From the NCBI RefSeq assembly GCF_000296775.1, contig NZ_AJLE01000010.1, positions 217,841 through 281,840 of the forward strand: a stretch of DNA of 64,000 bases, in the 5' to 3' direction. A program made the position numbers and the translations under genes. Shown here piece by piece: positions 33,632 to 42,138 of the stretch (the stretch's first letter is position 1; each line of letters begins with the position of its first letter). The DNA is from Sulfurovum sp. AR (GTDB lineage: Bacteria; Campylobacterota; Campylobacteria; Campylobacterales; Sulfurovaceae). Under the pieces are notes generated by a model. The model was not told where the DNA came from. It saw only the letters and a program-made list of their open reading frames with translations, and did no database searches.

Positions 33632-36364
33632 TTAATTTAAGTTTTTTATCTCTATTTCTTCTTCTAACAGATAAAGGATCATTCCTTCTGTTCTTTTTCC
33701 TGTAATATTGGCTATGGCTTTTTGATAATATCTCACCTGATTTTCATGTTTCAGTGCATACTTCTTTGAACTTTTATAGTCTATGACCACACAGTGATCC
33801 TCATACTCCAGTAAAAGATCTATCTGTTTCAACTCCCCCTCAAAACTAAGAGACTGCTCTTTTCTGACCTTGGCACCATCGAGGATCTGTTGGAAGGCTT
33901 GATGGTCTATCAAATTTCTGATACGATTTTCTATCTGTGCCATACTTGGATCAGTCAACTGCTGTCCATAACGATTTTTCAATGACAGTATAGCCAATTC
34001 CAAACTCTTTTCATCAAAAGAGCCTAGCATCTCCAAGGTATAATGCAATGCCGTACCAAACAGAATAGCCTCGTAATCTTTCTCTTCTTCCTCATCAGCA
34101 GAATTCACCTCTTGTGTACCGTAGTTCGAGATAACGACAGATGTATCTTCGTGCTTTGTGAATGCCTCACGACTTGATGTTTCATGCACCTTCAATGTAC
34201 CAATGCACATTGTCTGCATGCCTATTTCATCAAAAACAGAGTCTTTAGGCTTTCGAATAACGATCAGCCCTTCCACTGCACGGGTTAAAGCCACATAGAG
34301 TACATTTTTACTGTCTTTTAATGCAGAAGCTTTTCTTTCTTCCATGATCTGCGCATACGCCTCATCAAAGTTTTCTCTGCCTTTGGTTCTATAAAGGATT
34401 TTATCGATGTAAAGGTTATCATTGTAATGATATATCAAGGCCGACTTGTCAGAATTTTTACGTGTCAATTTGTCCAAAAGTATGACATACTCGAACTCCA
34501 AACCTTTTGATCCATGTACTGTCATGATCTTTGCACCGTGTACGGAGTTAGATGCCACTGCAATACTCGAACTTTTAAACTCTTCTACAAATGTAGGTAT
34601 ATCTGAAAAAGCAGAAGCAAATTCCAATAGTTTTAAAATATTCATATCATCATCAAAATACCCAAACTCTCTTACCAGTCTGTCTGTCACCTGTAAAGGA
34701 GACATAAAGGCAGAGAACCAGGAAACATCTACCTCTTCCAAAGTTTTACCTACCTTGAGCATCATTGCCTGAGCATCTATTTTCTCACCAAAGAACAGAT
34801 ACTCGCACATGGCAACCAAAGCAGCAATTTTAGGCATGTTTTTTAATGAAGAGGATGTTTTTAAAAGTGTGTGTATCCCTTCATGTTCACACGCTTCTTG
34901 TAAACTCTGTCCATCTTTATTCGTATGTACCAAAAATGCGATCTCATCTATATCTACACCCATCTGTAAAAGTTTTTTAGCCTGTGTCACGGCATCCTCT
35001 ATGAGTACTTCAGACTCCAGTACTTCAACATACCCTTCAGATGCTCCGGGTCTGCTCTTTTGGGCCGTGTACCCTTCCATAGTGGTCTCAAACCAACGGT
35101 TGACCTGCTCTACAACATTTCTGGAGCTTCTGTAATTCGTATCCATAGGCAGTATCTCTACTCCATAGTTTTGGGCCACTTTGTCAAACAGCTCTTCCAC
35201 CCCGCCGCGAAAACGGTAAAGCGACTGTTTGGTATCTCCCACATAAAAAAAGCTCTTAAATTCACTCTGCCCATATCCTGAAAATATCTCATCGATAAGC
35301 GGTTTCAGCAGTAAAAACTGTAACGTAGAAGTATCCTGAAACTCATCAAGCAGGATATGTTTGAACTTGGAGTCTATCTTGAAATACAGAAACTCTTTGC
35401 TGAGGCTTTCATGTAACAATCGGTAGGTAAAATAGGTCAGATCATCAAAACTTAGAACACCCGAGGACTTTGCATTGGTGATCGTTGCATTTTTATAATA
35501 ATCATATATCTTGAAGATATTATGCAGGATGATGGCCTCTTTCACTTGTGACCAATGTGCCAACTCTTTTTTGAGAAAAGCATAGAGTCCTTCTATCTCA
35601 TCATTGGCTACTTTATTGAACCACGTGTGTTCTCCCAATGTTTCTTTTTCAAAAAGAGATTTACCAAATAACTCTTTGATACTCGTTGTGTCAAACTGTT
35701 TCATGCAGCGTGCCGGGGCCCCTGCATCGCTAAGCGCTTTGATCATCTTAACTCTCAAGCTTTCACATGCTTCTTCCTGTCTGGCTAAAGCAAGAGTTCC
35801 CTCTTCTTGCTTTGGCAATAAAGGGTCTACCTTATAAAAGTTTTGCATCAGATCAAAGATCTTCATAAAACGTTTGTCTTCGATATCCATAGCCAACTTC
35901 ACTAAATTCGAAAGTACCCCCTCTGCCTGCACCTCTTCGAGGAAATGTTTTTCCAGCGCATCTTCACCCTGCTCTTTGGTGACAAAGTCCGGTTCAAGTC
36001 CTATCTCCAAAGAGGCCGAACGCAAGATGGAAGAGAAAAAACTGTCAAGTGTAACGATGTAGGAACTGCTCGCAAGGAACCGCGCCAAAACCTCAGGCTG
36101 TTTGCGTAAAAGTTCCTCACGTGAGAGTTCTGTCTGTACACAGATCGCATCCGTGAATGCTTCATTGTTTTTGTCGGCCAAGCCACGTAAAGAATCGACC
36201 ACCCTTTGACGCATCTCTGCTGCTGCTTTGTTAGTAAAAGTAGCTGCCAAAATAGCACTCGGAGATTCTCCCATGAAAAGGAGTGAAATGTACCGTACAG
36301 AGAGTGCAAATGTCTTACCAGACCCTGCAGAAGCTGAGTAGGCCAAAAAAGGTTTGAAACTCAT
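33632..36364 (-). CDS. addA: AddA-like helicase-nuclease (recombination/repair)
   Basis: AddAB processes double-strand breaks for homologous recombination. The 910-aa protein is a UvrD-type superfamily 1 helicase: Walker A SAGSGKT (about 12-18), DEFQDT (motif II), GDTKQSLYRFRGG (III), MDTNYRSS (IV), VHGSKGLEFEYVILLD (V) and VALTRA (VI). The C-terminus has a RecB-type nuclease: IDLLLEY then VVIDYKSS, the D-DYK pattern. It overlaps addB by 4 bp. It replaces RecBCD in this group (known of Campylobacterota). Confidence 0.92.
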   Translation of the reverse strand: MSFKPFLAYSASAGSGKTFALSVRYISLLFMGESPSAILAATFTNKAAAEMRQRVVDSLRGLADKNNEAFTDAICVQTELSREELLRKQPEVLARFLASSSYIVTLDSFFSSILRSASLEIGLEPDFVTKEQGEDALEKHFLEEVQAEGVLSNLVKLAMDIEDKRFMKIFDLMQNFYKVDPLLPKQEEGTLALARQEEACESLRVKMIKALSDAGAPARCMKQFDTTSIKELFGKSLFEKETLGEHTWFNKVANDEIEGLYAFLKKELAHWSQVKEAIILHNIFKIYDYYKNATITNAKSSGVLSFDDLTYFTYRLLHESLSKEFLYFKIDSKFKHILLDEFQDTSTLQFLLLKPLIDEIFSGYGQSEFKSFFYVGDTKQSLYRFRGGVEELFDKVAQNYGVEILPMDTNYRSSRNVVEQVNRWFETTMEGYTAQKSRPGASEGYVEVLESEVLIEDAVTQAKKLLQMGVDIDEIAFLVHTNKDGQSLQEACEHEGIHTLLKTSSSLKNMPKIAALVAMCEYLFFGEKIDAQAMMLKVGKTLEEVDVSWFSAFMSPLQVTDRLVREFGYFDDDMNILKLLEFASAFSDIPTFVEEFKSSSIAVASNSVHGAKIMTVHGSKGLEFEYVILLDKLTRKNSDKSALIYHYNDNLYIDKILYRTKGRENFDEAYAQIMEERKASALKDSKNVLYVALTRAVEGLIVIRKPKDSVFDEIGMQTMCIGTLKVHETSSREAFTKHEDTSVVISNYGTQEVNSADEEEEKDYEAILFGTALHYTLEMLGSFDEKSLELAILSLKNRYGQQLTDPSMAQIENRIRNLIDHQAFQQILDGAKVRKEQSLSFEGELKQIDLLLEYEDHCVVIDYKSSKKYALKHENQVRYYQKAIANITGKRTEGMILYLLEEEIEIKNLN

Positions 36365-38718
36365 AGATACTCTCCTCTCTCACACATCAAAGTAAATTCG
36401 CAGTACTTGCATTTTTGCAGATCCTCACACTTTTCAGCCGTAAAAGAGTTGGTCTGTTTGAGGTCTATGATATGTTGGGCCAGGATTTCATTTTTCTCTT
36501 CAAGTGCTGTGATCTCCTCTATCCTACCTCCCTCCAGTATCTTGACGAAAGCCAAAGTGATATTTTGGTATTTTTTTGTAAGCATATGATGGTAGATGCT
36601 CATCTGAAAATCTACGAGATTCTCGAGATTCTTGGTTTTGTTGGCTTCAGCAGTTGAGCCGCTTTTATAGTCAAGTATCAGTGTATCTGTGGCGTTCTGG
36701 TCTATGCGGTCTATGCGTCCTTTGAAATGGAGACCTCCAATCTCTCCATGTACTTCCACTTCTCTCTCCACCACGCTCCAATCACTCTTGAAATGCTCTA
36801 TCTGAGACGTGACGAATCCTTTTAATTTCTCTTTCCAGAGCAGTTTTTTGTATGCCGTTTGAGAATCATCAAAAGGAAGTAACTGATCTAAAAGAATATC
36901 TAACTTTTTTTGCATCTCATCAGCGTTTTCATAACTTGCTTTTTCTCTATATAAGTGATCTAAAAGCAGATGTAAAAAAGCACCCTCATTCAGCTCTTCT
37001 TCTTTTTTTGCTTCTATCTTTTGTATATACCGATAGTAGTACTTTCGCTTACACTCCAGATAGGTTTTCAGTCTTGAAGCAGACCAAGTGATTGCTTTTG
37101 CATTGAAATGCTCTACGTGCGGATCTTTTTCCTCTACACACTGTGAAGGTTGGTCATAAAGCAGCATAGTCTGGACCTGTGTCGGTACTGCACCTTTAAG
37201 CCCCAGTTCATACAGGAATTTTGAGGGGAGTTTATTGTCACTGCTGCTGTAGAGTATGGCTACCTCTTTGGCTTGTTCGAGTAAGCGTTTATAATACTGT
37301 TTTTGCAACGCTTCTCTGTCATTTTTAGTAGGGAGATTGGCAAAAGCCCGGACTGAAGAGTTAAGAAACTGGTCTTTACTTGAAGCTGCGGGGACAACCC
37401 CTTCATTAAAATCGACGATGACCACACCTTCAAAACTCACACCCCGGGTCTCCAACACACCCATCACCGTGACCATGCCGCCCCGAACATCATCGATAGT
37501 GATCTTGGAAAGTGCTTTAAGCCAGAAGAAGAGCCACTCTTTTAAACGCAGCTCTTCTTTTGCAAATATTTTCAGAAAGTGCAGATACTTTTCATAGACA
37601 CGCTCATTCATCTTCTTTTTATTTTCACCGTCAATCAGTGGGCACTCTAACAGTCCCAAGCCCTCTATCACATTAAAAAAGTGTCCTACGTTACAGCGTT
37701 GTGTAGAAGAGAGTTTCTCTACCGTTTCAAGATCAAATACATACCGTTCCAACAGTTGTCTGTGTTCACTCTCAAAGCTTTGCCAATATCTATACAGTGC
37801 TTCAAGTGATTTGTAGATACGGCCGTTAGCATAATCATACCCCATCGCAAAGTTCAGATTATTTTGGGTATCAAATAGGGTAAAGTGCTCTTTAAAGCTT
37901 TCATCAGGCAAAATAAGCACGATCTCTTCGGGAGGTATACCGGAACGGACCATCTTTTCTATCTGGACAAAAGCAACCGCTATTTGTTCTTGTCGTTCCT
38001 CCACAGAGAAAACATTCGCATTGATCTTTGCATCATTGGGCCGTGTCGAAACTATTTTTTTATCGCTTAGATCAAAACTTACGATTGCATCGTTTTCCAA
38101 AGTGATACACAATGCTTCAAAACGTTCCTGCATCTTCACATTAAATGGGCTGGTTGTGTAATGTATGATAAGCTGTGTGCGCTTGGCTATTTTTTCGATA
38201 AGCTCCAACTCAAAGTGGCTCAAATATCCTTCTAAATGTATCTCTATATTTTCATACGCTTGTAAAAATCCCTCATTGATTCTATAGGTATGGGGAATCA
38301 ATGCTTTGTCTGTAAAACCTTTTGCATCAAGCAGTCTTCTATAGTTCTCAAAAAGTTGTTCCAGGATCCCAAGATGTGTTTCAAACTCTGCATAGGCATC
38401 TGCCTGAGCCAGAATATCAAAGCTTATCTGTTCAGCAGCCAACTCTTCAAAAAATTTGAAAAGTGCATCACTCTTGGTAAAGAACCTTACCAGCTCAAGA
38501 TTGAGATTCAACGATTCAAAAGCTTGAAACGAGGCTGCTTCACGTAAAAGAAGGATACGCTGTAGCGGATCTATCTGTACTTTATCATCCAGAAGAATAG
38601 CACGCTGTTCGAACTCATCCATCCGCATGAGTGCCGGTAAAAAACCATCCTGTTCTTTCTGTGCCGCACTTACGGTTCTTAATGCTCTTGATGTGGGATA
38701 AATATGGAGTTGATTCAT
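36361..38718 (-). CDS. addB: AddB-like nuclease subunit with iron-sulfur site
   Basis: The 785-aa protein partners AddA. The start at 38718 (MNQLHIYPTSRALR) is preferred to one 13 residues earlier. The N-terminal part looks like a helicase fold but lacks a Walker A, as expected for an inactive helicase domain. The C-terminal nuclease is complete: GRIDRID then LILDYKSG, and LECKRKYYYRYI. Cys in LECKRK and CKYCEFTLMC (CX2CX5C) form a four-Cys iron-sulfur motif as in B. subtilis AddB. It is coupled to addA. Confidence 0.88.
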   Translation of the reverse strand: MNQLHIYPTSRALRTVSAAQKEQDGFLPALMRMDEFEQRAILLDDKVQIDPLQRILLLREAASFQAFESLNLNLELVRFFTKSDALFKFFEELAAEQISFDILAQADAYAEFETHLGILEQLFENYRRLLDAKGFTDKALIPHTYRINEGFLQAYENIEIHLEGYLSHFELELIEKIAKRTQLIIHYTTSPFNVKMQERFEALCITLENDAIVSFDLSDKKIVSTRPNDAKINANVFSVEERQEQIAVAFVQIEKMVRSGIPPEEIVLILPDESFKEHFTLFDTQNNLNFAMGYDYANGRIYKSLEALYRYWQSFESEHRQLLERYVFDLETVEKLSSTQRCNVGHFFNVIEGLGLLECPLIDGENKKKMNERVYEKYLHFLKIFAKEELRLKEWLFFWLKALSKITIDDVRGGMVTVMGVLETRGVSFEGVVIVDFNEGVVPAASSKDQFLNSSVRAFANLPTKNDREALQKQYYKRLLEQAKEVAILYSSSDNKLPSKFLYELGLKGAVPTQVQTMLLYDQPSQCVEEKDPHVEHFNAKAITWSASRLKTYLECKRKYYYRYIQKIEAKKEEELNEGAFLHLLLDHLYREKASYENADEMQKKLDILLDQLLPFDDSQTAYKKLLWKEKLKGFVTSQIEHFKSDWSVVEREVEVHGEIGGLHFKGRIDRIDQNATDTLILDYKSGSTAEANKTKNLENLVDFQMSIYHHMLTKKYQNITLAFVKILEGGRIEEITALEEKNEILAQHIIDLKQTNSFTAEKCEDLQKCKYCEFTLMCERGEYL

Positions 38719-38775
38719 GCTGAGTAGTATAGCATAGAGTGGAGGATAAAAAAACAAAATCTGTCATATTAACAG

Positions 38776-38807
38776 AAAAAGAAGTTGACAAGACTATACC
38801 TTGTCAA
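38776..38807 (-). terminator. Rho-independent terminator of the cco operon
   Basis: On the minus strand TTGACAAG and CTTGTCAA form a perfect 8-bp stem with a 7-nt loop, followed by CTTCTTTTT. It lies 13 bp after the fixH-like stop and separates the operon from addB. Confidence 0.8.
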
Positions 38808-38819
38808 AATGTTTAGATT

Positions 38820-39368
38820 TTATGGTTTGAGATAAGCGGATATTTCAGAGTAACCTATCGTATCGCCGACTTCTGCTCTAAGCTGCAAGGTGTATCTTCC
38901 CGCTTTAGTGATCTCTACATCTCTGATTTGGTATTTTCCATCCTCATACGGAACATTGTTAAAAAGTTTATCTTCTTTTCTACTATGGGGCTGTGTCAGT
39001 AAAAAGGTGACATTTGCATCAGAGACTTTTGTACCGTCTTTGGTAACCACCTCATAAGAAAATGCATTCATACCCTGTAACAATTTCACAGGATTTGGTT
39101 GAGGACGGTTACTGTTCACATTATCTGTCATGACCATGGTTTCCACATTTAATAGATGGATGGCATATGCCTTATCAAAGGCTATTTTTTTCTCCATGAT
39201 CTGATTAATATTCATATCAGCCATCTGGTATTTGAGCATATATTGATTAGACTCTTGTACCGGTATCGATGATGCTGATTTTACTGTCCAGTAACTGAGT
39301 GTGATCCCGAGTACAAGAAAGCCAAGTATCATATGTGGCCAGTATGTTTTTGCGCTATTTTTTGCCAT
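38820..39368 (-). CDS. FixH/CcoH-like membrane protein
   Basis: The 182-aa protein has one N-terminal membrane segment (HMILGFLVLGITLSYWTV) and a periplasmic domain with an immunoglobulin-like pattern: DVEITKAGRYTLQLRAEVGDTIGYSEI. This suits the FixH/YtkA-like proteins that help assemble cbb3 oxidase or deliver copper. It is the last gene of the cco operon. It overlaps its upstream neighbour by 14 bp. The family assignment is by architecture and location rather than a clear motif. Confidence 0.6.
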   Translation of the reverse strand: MAKNSAKTYWPHMILGFLVLGITLSYWTVKSASSIPVQESNQYMLKYQMADMNINQIMEKKIAFDKAYAIHLLNVETMVMTDNVNSNRPQPNPVKLLQGMNAFSYEVVTKDGTKVSDANVTFLLTQPHSRKEDKLFNNVPYEDGKYQIRDVEITKAGRYTLQLRAEVGDTIGYSEISAYLKP

Positions 39369-39984
39369 TTTTTATCCTCATATATAGTGGTCTGATTGCA
39401 AATATCCAGAGTACTAAGAATGAACCGATGTAGATCAAAACACTTAACCCCCATACCATATGCCGCGTCTCATTCGGTATTGTCTTGGTCAGTTCAACCC
39501 CTTTTGAGCGAGCAATGCCTTCTGCAAGCTCTGAAAAAGCCTGCAGTACACCGATATTATGTTTATCTTCATCTGAGTTACTGTCTTTGGAAGAGACAAT
39601 ATCCACTGCAGCATCCCTTACATCATTATAGTCATAGAGAGTGCGAATCGCATCAGATGAAGGGATCAATCCTACCCTACCCTTTGTATCTGTCTGCTCT
39701 GTGATCCGTGCCTGTGGTGCAAATATAAATAAGACATAAGGCTTGCTCATCTGCGCTTCATACTTCTTGCTATACTCTACCAGATTGAAACCTACAGGAA
39801 AGTGTTCATTGGTTGCTATCACATATCCATTGATACCTGTTTTTGAAAAAAGTTCATCACCCATCTCATTGATAAGTTGTGCAGCTTCAATTTTTAGAAT
39901 GTCATCTTTAAGTATATGACCAGCGTTTAGAAGAAGAGGAAGTACCAAAGCAAGCAAGGTTGCCCTTACTTTTGCTTTGAACAT
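39355..39984 (-). CDS. Periplasmic TPM-like domain protein with C-terminal anchor
   Basis: The 209-aa protein has a signal peptide (ATLLALVLPLLLNAG), a domain of about 140 residues (DILKIEAAQLINEMGDELF, GINGYVIATNEHFPV, SKPYVLFIFAPQARI) resembling TPM-type domains, then one membrane segment (GLSVLIYIGSFLVLWIFAI) and a short basic tail. TPM domains act in photosystem and membrane-complex upkeep in other lineages. Conserved place in the cco operon suggests a role in cbb3 biogenesis, which is inference. Confidence 0.6.
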   Translation of the reverse strand: MFKAKVRATLLALVLPLLLNAGHILKDDILKIEAAQLINEMGDELFSKTGINGYVIATNEHFPVGFNLVEYSKKYEAQMSKPYVLFIFAPQARITEQTDTKGRVGLIPSSDAIRTLYDYNDVRDAAVDIVSSKDSNSDEDKHNIGVLQAFSELAEGIARSKGVELTKTIPNETRHMVWGLSVLIYIGSFLVLWIFAIRPLYMRIKNGKK

Positions 39985-39987
39985 ATT

Positions 39988-40089
39988 TTATCCTACGTAT
40001 AAAAGGTTGCCACTCAGTGACAAATAGAGTGCCGCAGCTGCAGCAAAAGCCATACACGCGATAAGTACTTTATCCATATATTTAATCAT
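39988..40089 (-). CDS. 33-aa single-helix membrane peptide in the cco operon
   Basis: This short frame, starting MIKYMDKVLIACMAF and ending GNLLYVG, has an AAAGGA ribosome site 7 nt before the ATG. It fills the gap exactly: 2 bp after the DUF4006 gene and 3 bp before the next gene. Residues 8-24 (VLIACMAFAAAAALYLS) form one membrane helix. Small helices are common parts of cbb3 oxidases (CcoQ, CcoM, CcoS). I know no homologue for certain; position, ribosome site and helix make it credible. Confidence 0.65.
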   Translation of the reverse strand: MIKYMDKVLIACMAFAAAAALYLSLSGNLLYVG

Positions 40090-40091
40090 TA

Positions 40092-40328
40092 TTAATCCTT
40101 TTTCTCTGCATCTATAAATGAATACTGCTTATTCTCTACATCGATCATTTTTACATTCTGTATATCTCTGATCTTAGTTGGATCATAAGGCTTTACCGCT
40201 GCATGTCTTTGTACAACAACAACCATGAGCATCAAGGTAATCAAAATTGCAAGTAACCCTACGATCGAGATCAAAACCCCGAATATTCCATGTAGTCCAA
40301 ATAAACTTCGTTTTGTATTTTCTGCCAT
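40092..40328 (-). CDS. DUF4006-type small membrane protein
   Basis: The 78-aa protein has one membrane segment (GVLISIVGLLAILITLMLMVVVV) and a charged, periplasmic or cytoplasmic C-terminal region (PYDPTKIRDIQNVKMIDVENKQYSF). It follows ccoP by 10 bp. It matches the DUF4006 type of protein that I remember beside ccoP in Campylobacterota. The function is unknown; an assembly or accessory role in cbb3 oxidase is the obvious guess. Confidence 0.7.
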   Translation of the reverse strand: MAENTKRSLFGLHGIFGVLISIVGLLAILITLMLMVVVVQRHAAVKPYDPTKIRDIQNVKMIDVENKQYSFIDAEKKD

Positions 40329-40338
40329 ATGAAACTCC

Positions 40339-41229
40339 TTACTTTGACAATGACTGAATATATACAGTCAAAGCTTTCTCTTGTACTGGTGTAATAAGTG
40401 TCTTAAATGATGGCATTTTACCGATCATACCCTTTTTACCATTCTGCAACGTATGATTCATCAATGCAGCATCATAAGATACTAGGTTTGGTGACATACC
40501 ATTGTTGCCTTTACCATCCATTCCATGACAAGAACCACATGCTGCAAATGCTGCAGGCTGCTCACCTTTCATGCCACCGGCAACATACGCTGCAATCGCT
40601 TCAGCATCTGCACCTTGTGCCATACCTCCAGGCATTGCACCCATAGGATACCCTAATTGGTTTTGACCATTATTGATCACATCCAATACTTGTTCTTTAC
40701 TCATTCTTGCAGTAAAGTCCTGTGCTTTACCAGAAAGACCATCTCCTGTCACACCGTGACATTGCTGACACTGTACCAAAAAGATAGACTCTCCCATCTC
40801 TTTAAGTGTTGCCTCATCTGCATTTTTGTGTATTTCTTCAAACTTCTTATTATAAGCAATCACATCTTCATTGTACTCACCAATCTGACTGTAGGCATTC
40901 ACAGGATACCCTATAAGTCCATACCACATGGACCAAAGGAAAACAGCCAAGAATGAATATGCCCAACCTGAAGGAAGTTCATTTTCATATTCACCGATAC
41001 CATCCCAGTTTTCCTCTGCCAGTTTACCAGATGCTGTGTCTGTTTTCATTTGATTGACATATTTAACCGCAACCGATGCTGTGATCGTAGCGACTGCTAT
41101 TGCTCCCCCCATTGTTATCGCATTGACTGAATCTGCAAAGATATCAATATCCAAACTCGTTACAACAGCTATCGTTGCAATGATCAATACCGCTGCAAAT
41201 GCCAATGCTTTTATCATTAATGCATTCAT
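40339..41229 (-). CDS. ccoP: Cytochrome cbb3 oxidase subunit III (dihaem)
   Basis: CcoP brings electrons to CcoO and CcoN. The 296-aa protein has an N-terminal membrane region (two hydrophobic stretches before residue 60 and one near 90-110) and two cytochrome c domains with haem sites CQQCHG (about 154) and CGSCHG (about 223). Met ligand candidates are in MGAMPGGM and GKMPSF. The region from about residue 179 to 273 is strikingly similar to the C-terminus of CoxB in the nearby caa3 cluster. It overlaps ccoQ by 4 bp. Confidence 0.95.
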   Translation of the reverse strand: MNALMIKALAFAAVLIIATIAVVTSLDIDIFADSVNAITMGGAIAVATITASVAVKYVNQMKTDTASGKLAEENWDGIGEYENELPSGWAYSFLAVFLWSMWYGLIGYPVNAYSQIGEYNEDVIAYNKKFEEIHKNADEATLKEMGESIFLVQCQQCHGVTGDGLSGKAQDFTARMSKEQVLDVINNGQNQLGYPMGAMPGGMAQGADAEAIAAYVAGGMKGEQPAAFAACGSCHGMDGKGNNGMSPNLVSYDAALMNHTLQNGKKGMIGKMPSFKTLITPVQEKALTVYIQSLSK

Positions 41230-41444
41230 TTATTCTCCTCCTTATATTCTCTTTCTGACGCGGGTTTATCTTCTACAGGTGTACTTGTGACTTCATCATC
41301 CAGTGCAATATTCCCGTATTTTTCATAATCACGCTCACCTTTTTTTTCACTTCTGTACAGGTGTATGATATACCCATACAACATCACTACCAAAAAAATG
41401 GTCATAAAGAAACTGGCATAGCCTTGAAGATCCCTAATGTCCAT
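41226..41444 (-). CDS. ccoQ: Cytochrome cbb3 oxidase subunit CcoQ
   Basis: The 72-aa protein has one membrane helix (YASFFMTIFLVVMLYGYII) and a basic-then-acidic tail (HLYRSEKKGERDYEKYGNIALDDE), as in FixQ/CcoQ, which stabilises the oxidase core. It lies 10 bp after ccoO and overlaps ccoP by 4 bp. Confidence 0.9.
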   Translation of the reverse strand: MDIRDLQGYASFFMTIFLVVMLYGYIIHLYRSEKKGERDYEKYGNIALDDEVTSTPVEDKPASEREYKEENK

Positions 41445-41454
41445 TTTTGCCTCT

Positions 41455-42123
41455 TTATTTCAAACTGTTAAGGTAAGCAATCAGTGCTACGATCTCAGGT
41501 ACTTCACCTCTCGCAACTGCTTCTTTAACATCTTTGTTTTTCATATCATCAGCAATCGCTTTCGCGTCTGCAAGAACTTTTGGTTTGTGTGCTTCCCATG
41601 CAGCTCTGGTTCCTTTAAACTCAGGACCATATGGCGTATGAAATGCATTTTTAACTGTGACCGCTTCTGCATACGCAGTTTCAATATCAGCCAAGTTTGT
41701 AAACTGATGTTTATATGCCGGCATGATAGAACCTGGTACGATCTCAGCAGGATTCAGCATGTGATTTTCGTGCCAATCTGTTGTTCTGTAGTTTCCTACA
41801 CGGTGAAGATCCGGACCTGTTCTTTTAGAACCCCAAAGGAATGGTCTGTCAAAAGCATACTCACCTGACAATGAATAATCCCCATAACGATCCGTCTCTG
41901 ATTTAAATGGACGAATAAGCTGTGAGTGACATGACATACAGTTATCTTTAATATAGACATTTTTACCTGCAAGTTCAAGTACAGTACGAGGTTTAAGGTC
42001 TACTACCGGTCTTGCCGCCTTCGCGAAGTTCGGTACGATCTCAATAAGTCCTGCAAATGCGATAACGATCGAAATCCCCGAAGCAAAGAAGAATGGATTT
42101 TTTTCTAACCAATGAAAAAACAT
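41455..42123 (-). CDS. ccoO: Cytochrome cbb3 oxidase subunit II (monohaem)
   Basis: The 222-aa protein has an N-terminal membrane anchor (FFFASGISIVIAFAGLIEIVP) and one haem site CMSCHSQLIRPF, the hallmark of CcoO. The Met axial ligand candidate is in GSIMPAYKH. It passes electrons from CcoP to the CcoN active site. It lies 15 bp after ccoN. Confidence 0.96.
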   Translation of the reverse strand: MFFHWLEKNPFFFASGISIVIAFAGLIEIVPNFAKAARPVVDLKPRTVLELAGKNVYIKDNCMSCHSQLIRPFKSETDRYGDYSLSGEYAFDRPFLWGSKRTGPDLHRVGNYRTTDWHENHMLNPAEIVPGSIMPAYKHQFTNLADIETAYAEAVTVKNAFHTPYGPEFKGTRAAWEAHKPKVLADAKAIADDMKNKDVKEAVARGEVPEIVALIAYLNSLK

Positions 42124-42138
42124 AATAAACTACCTCCC

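Noticed and set aside
36361..38718. AddB as an active helicase
   Set aside because: No Walker A motif is visible in its N-terminal half; only nuclease and Cys-cluster motifs are present.
41437..41868. Plus-strand 143-codon frame opposite ccoO
   Set aside because: Antisense shadow of a conserved haem protein gene.
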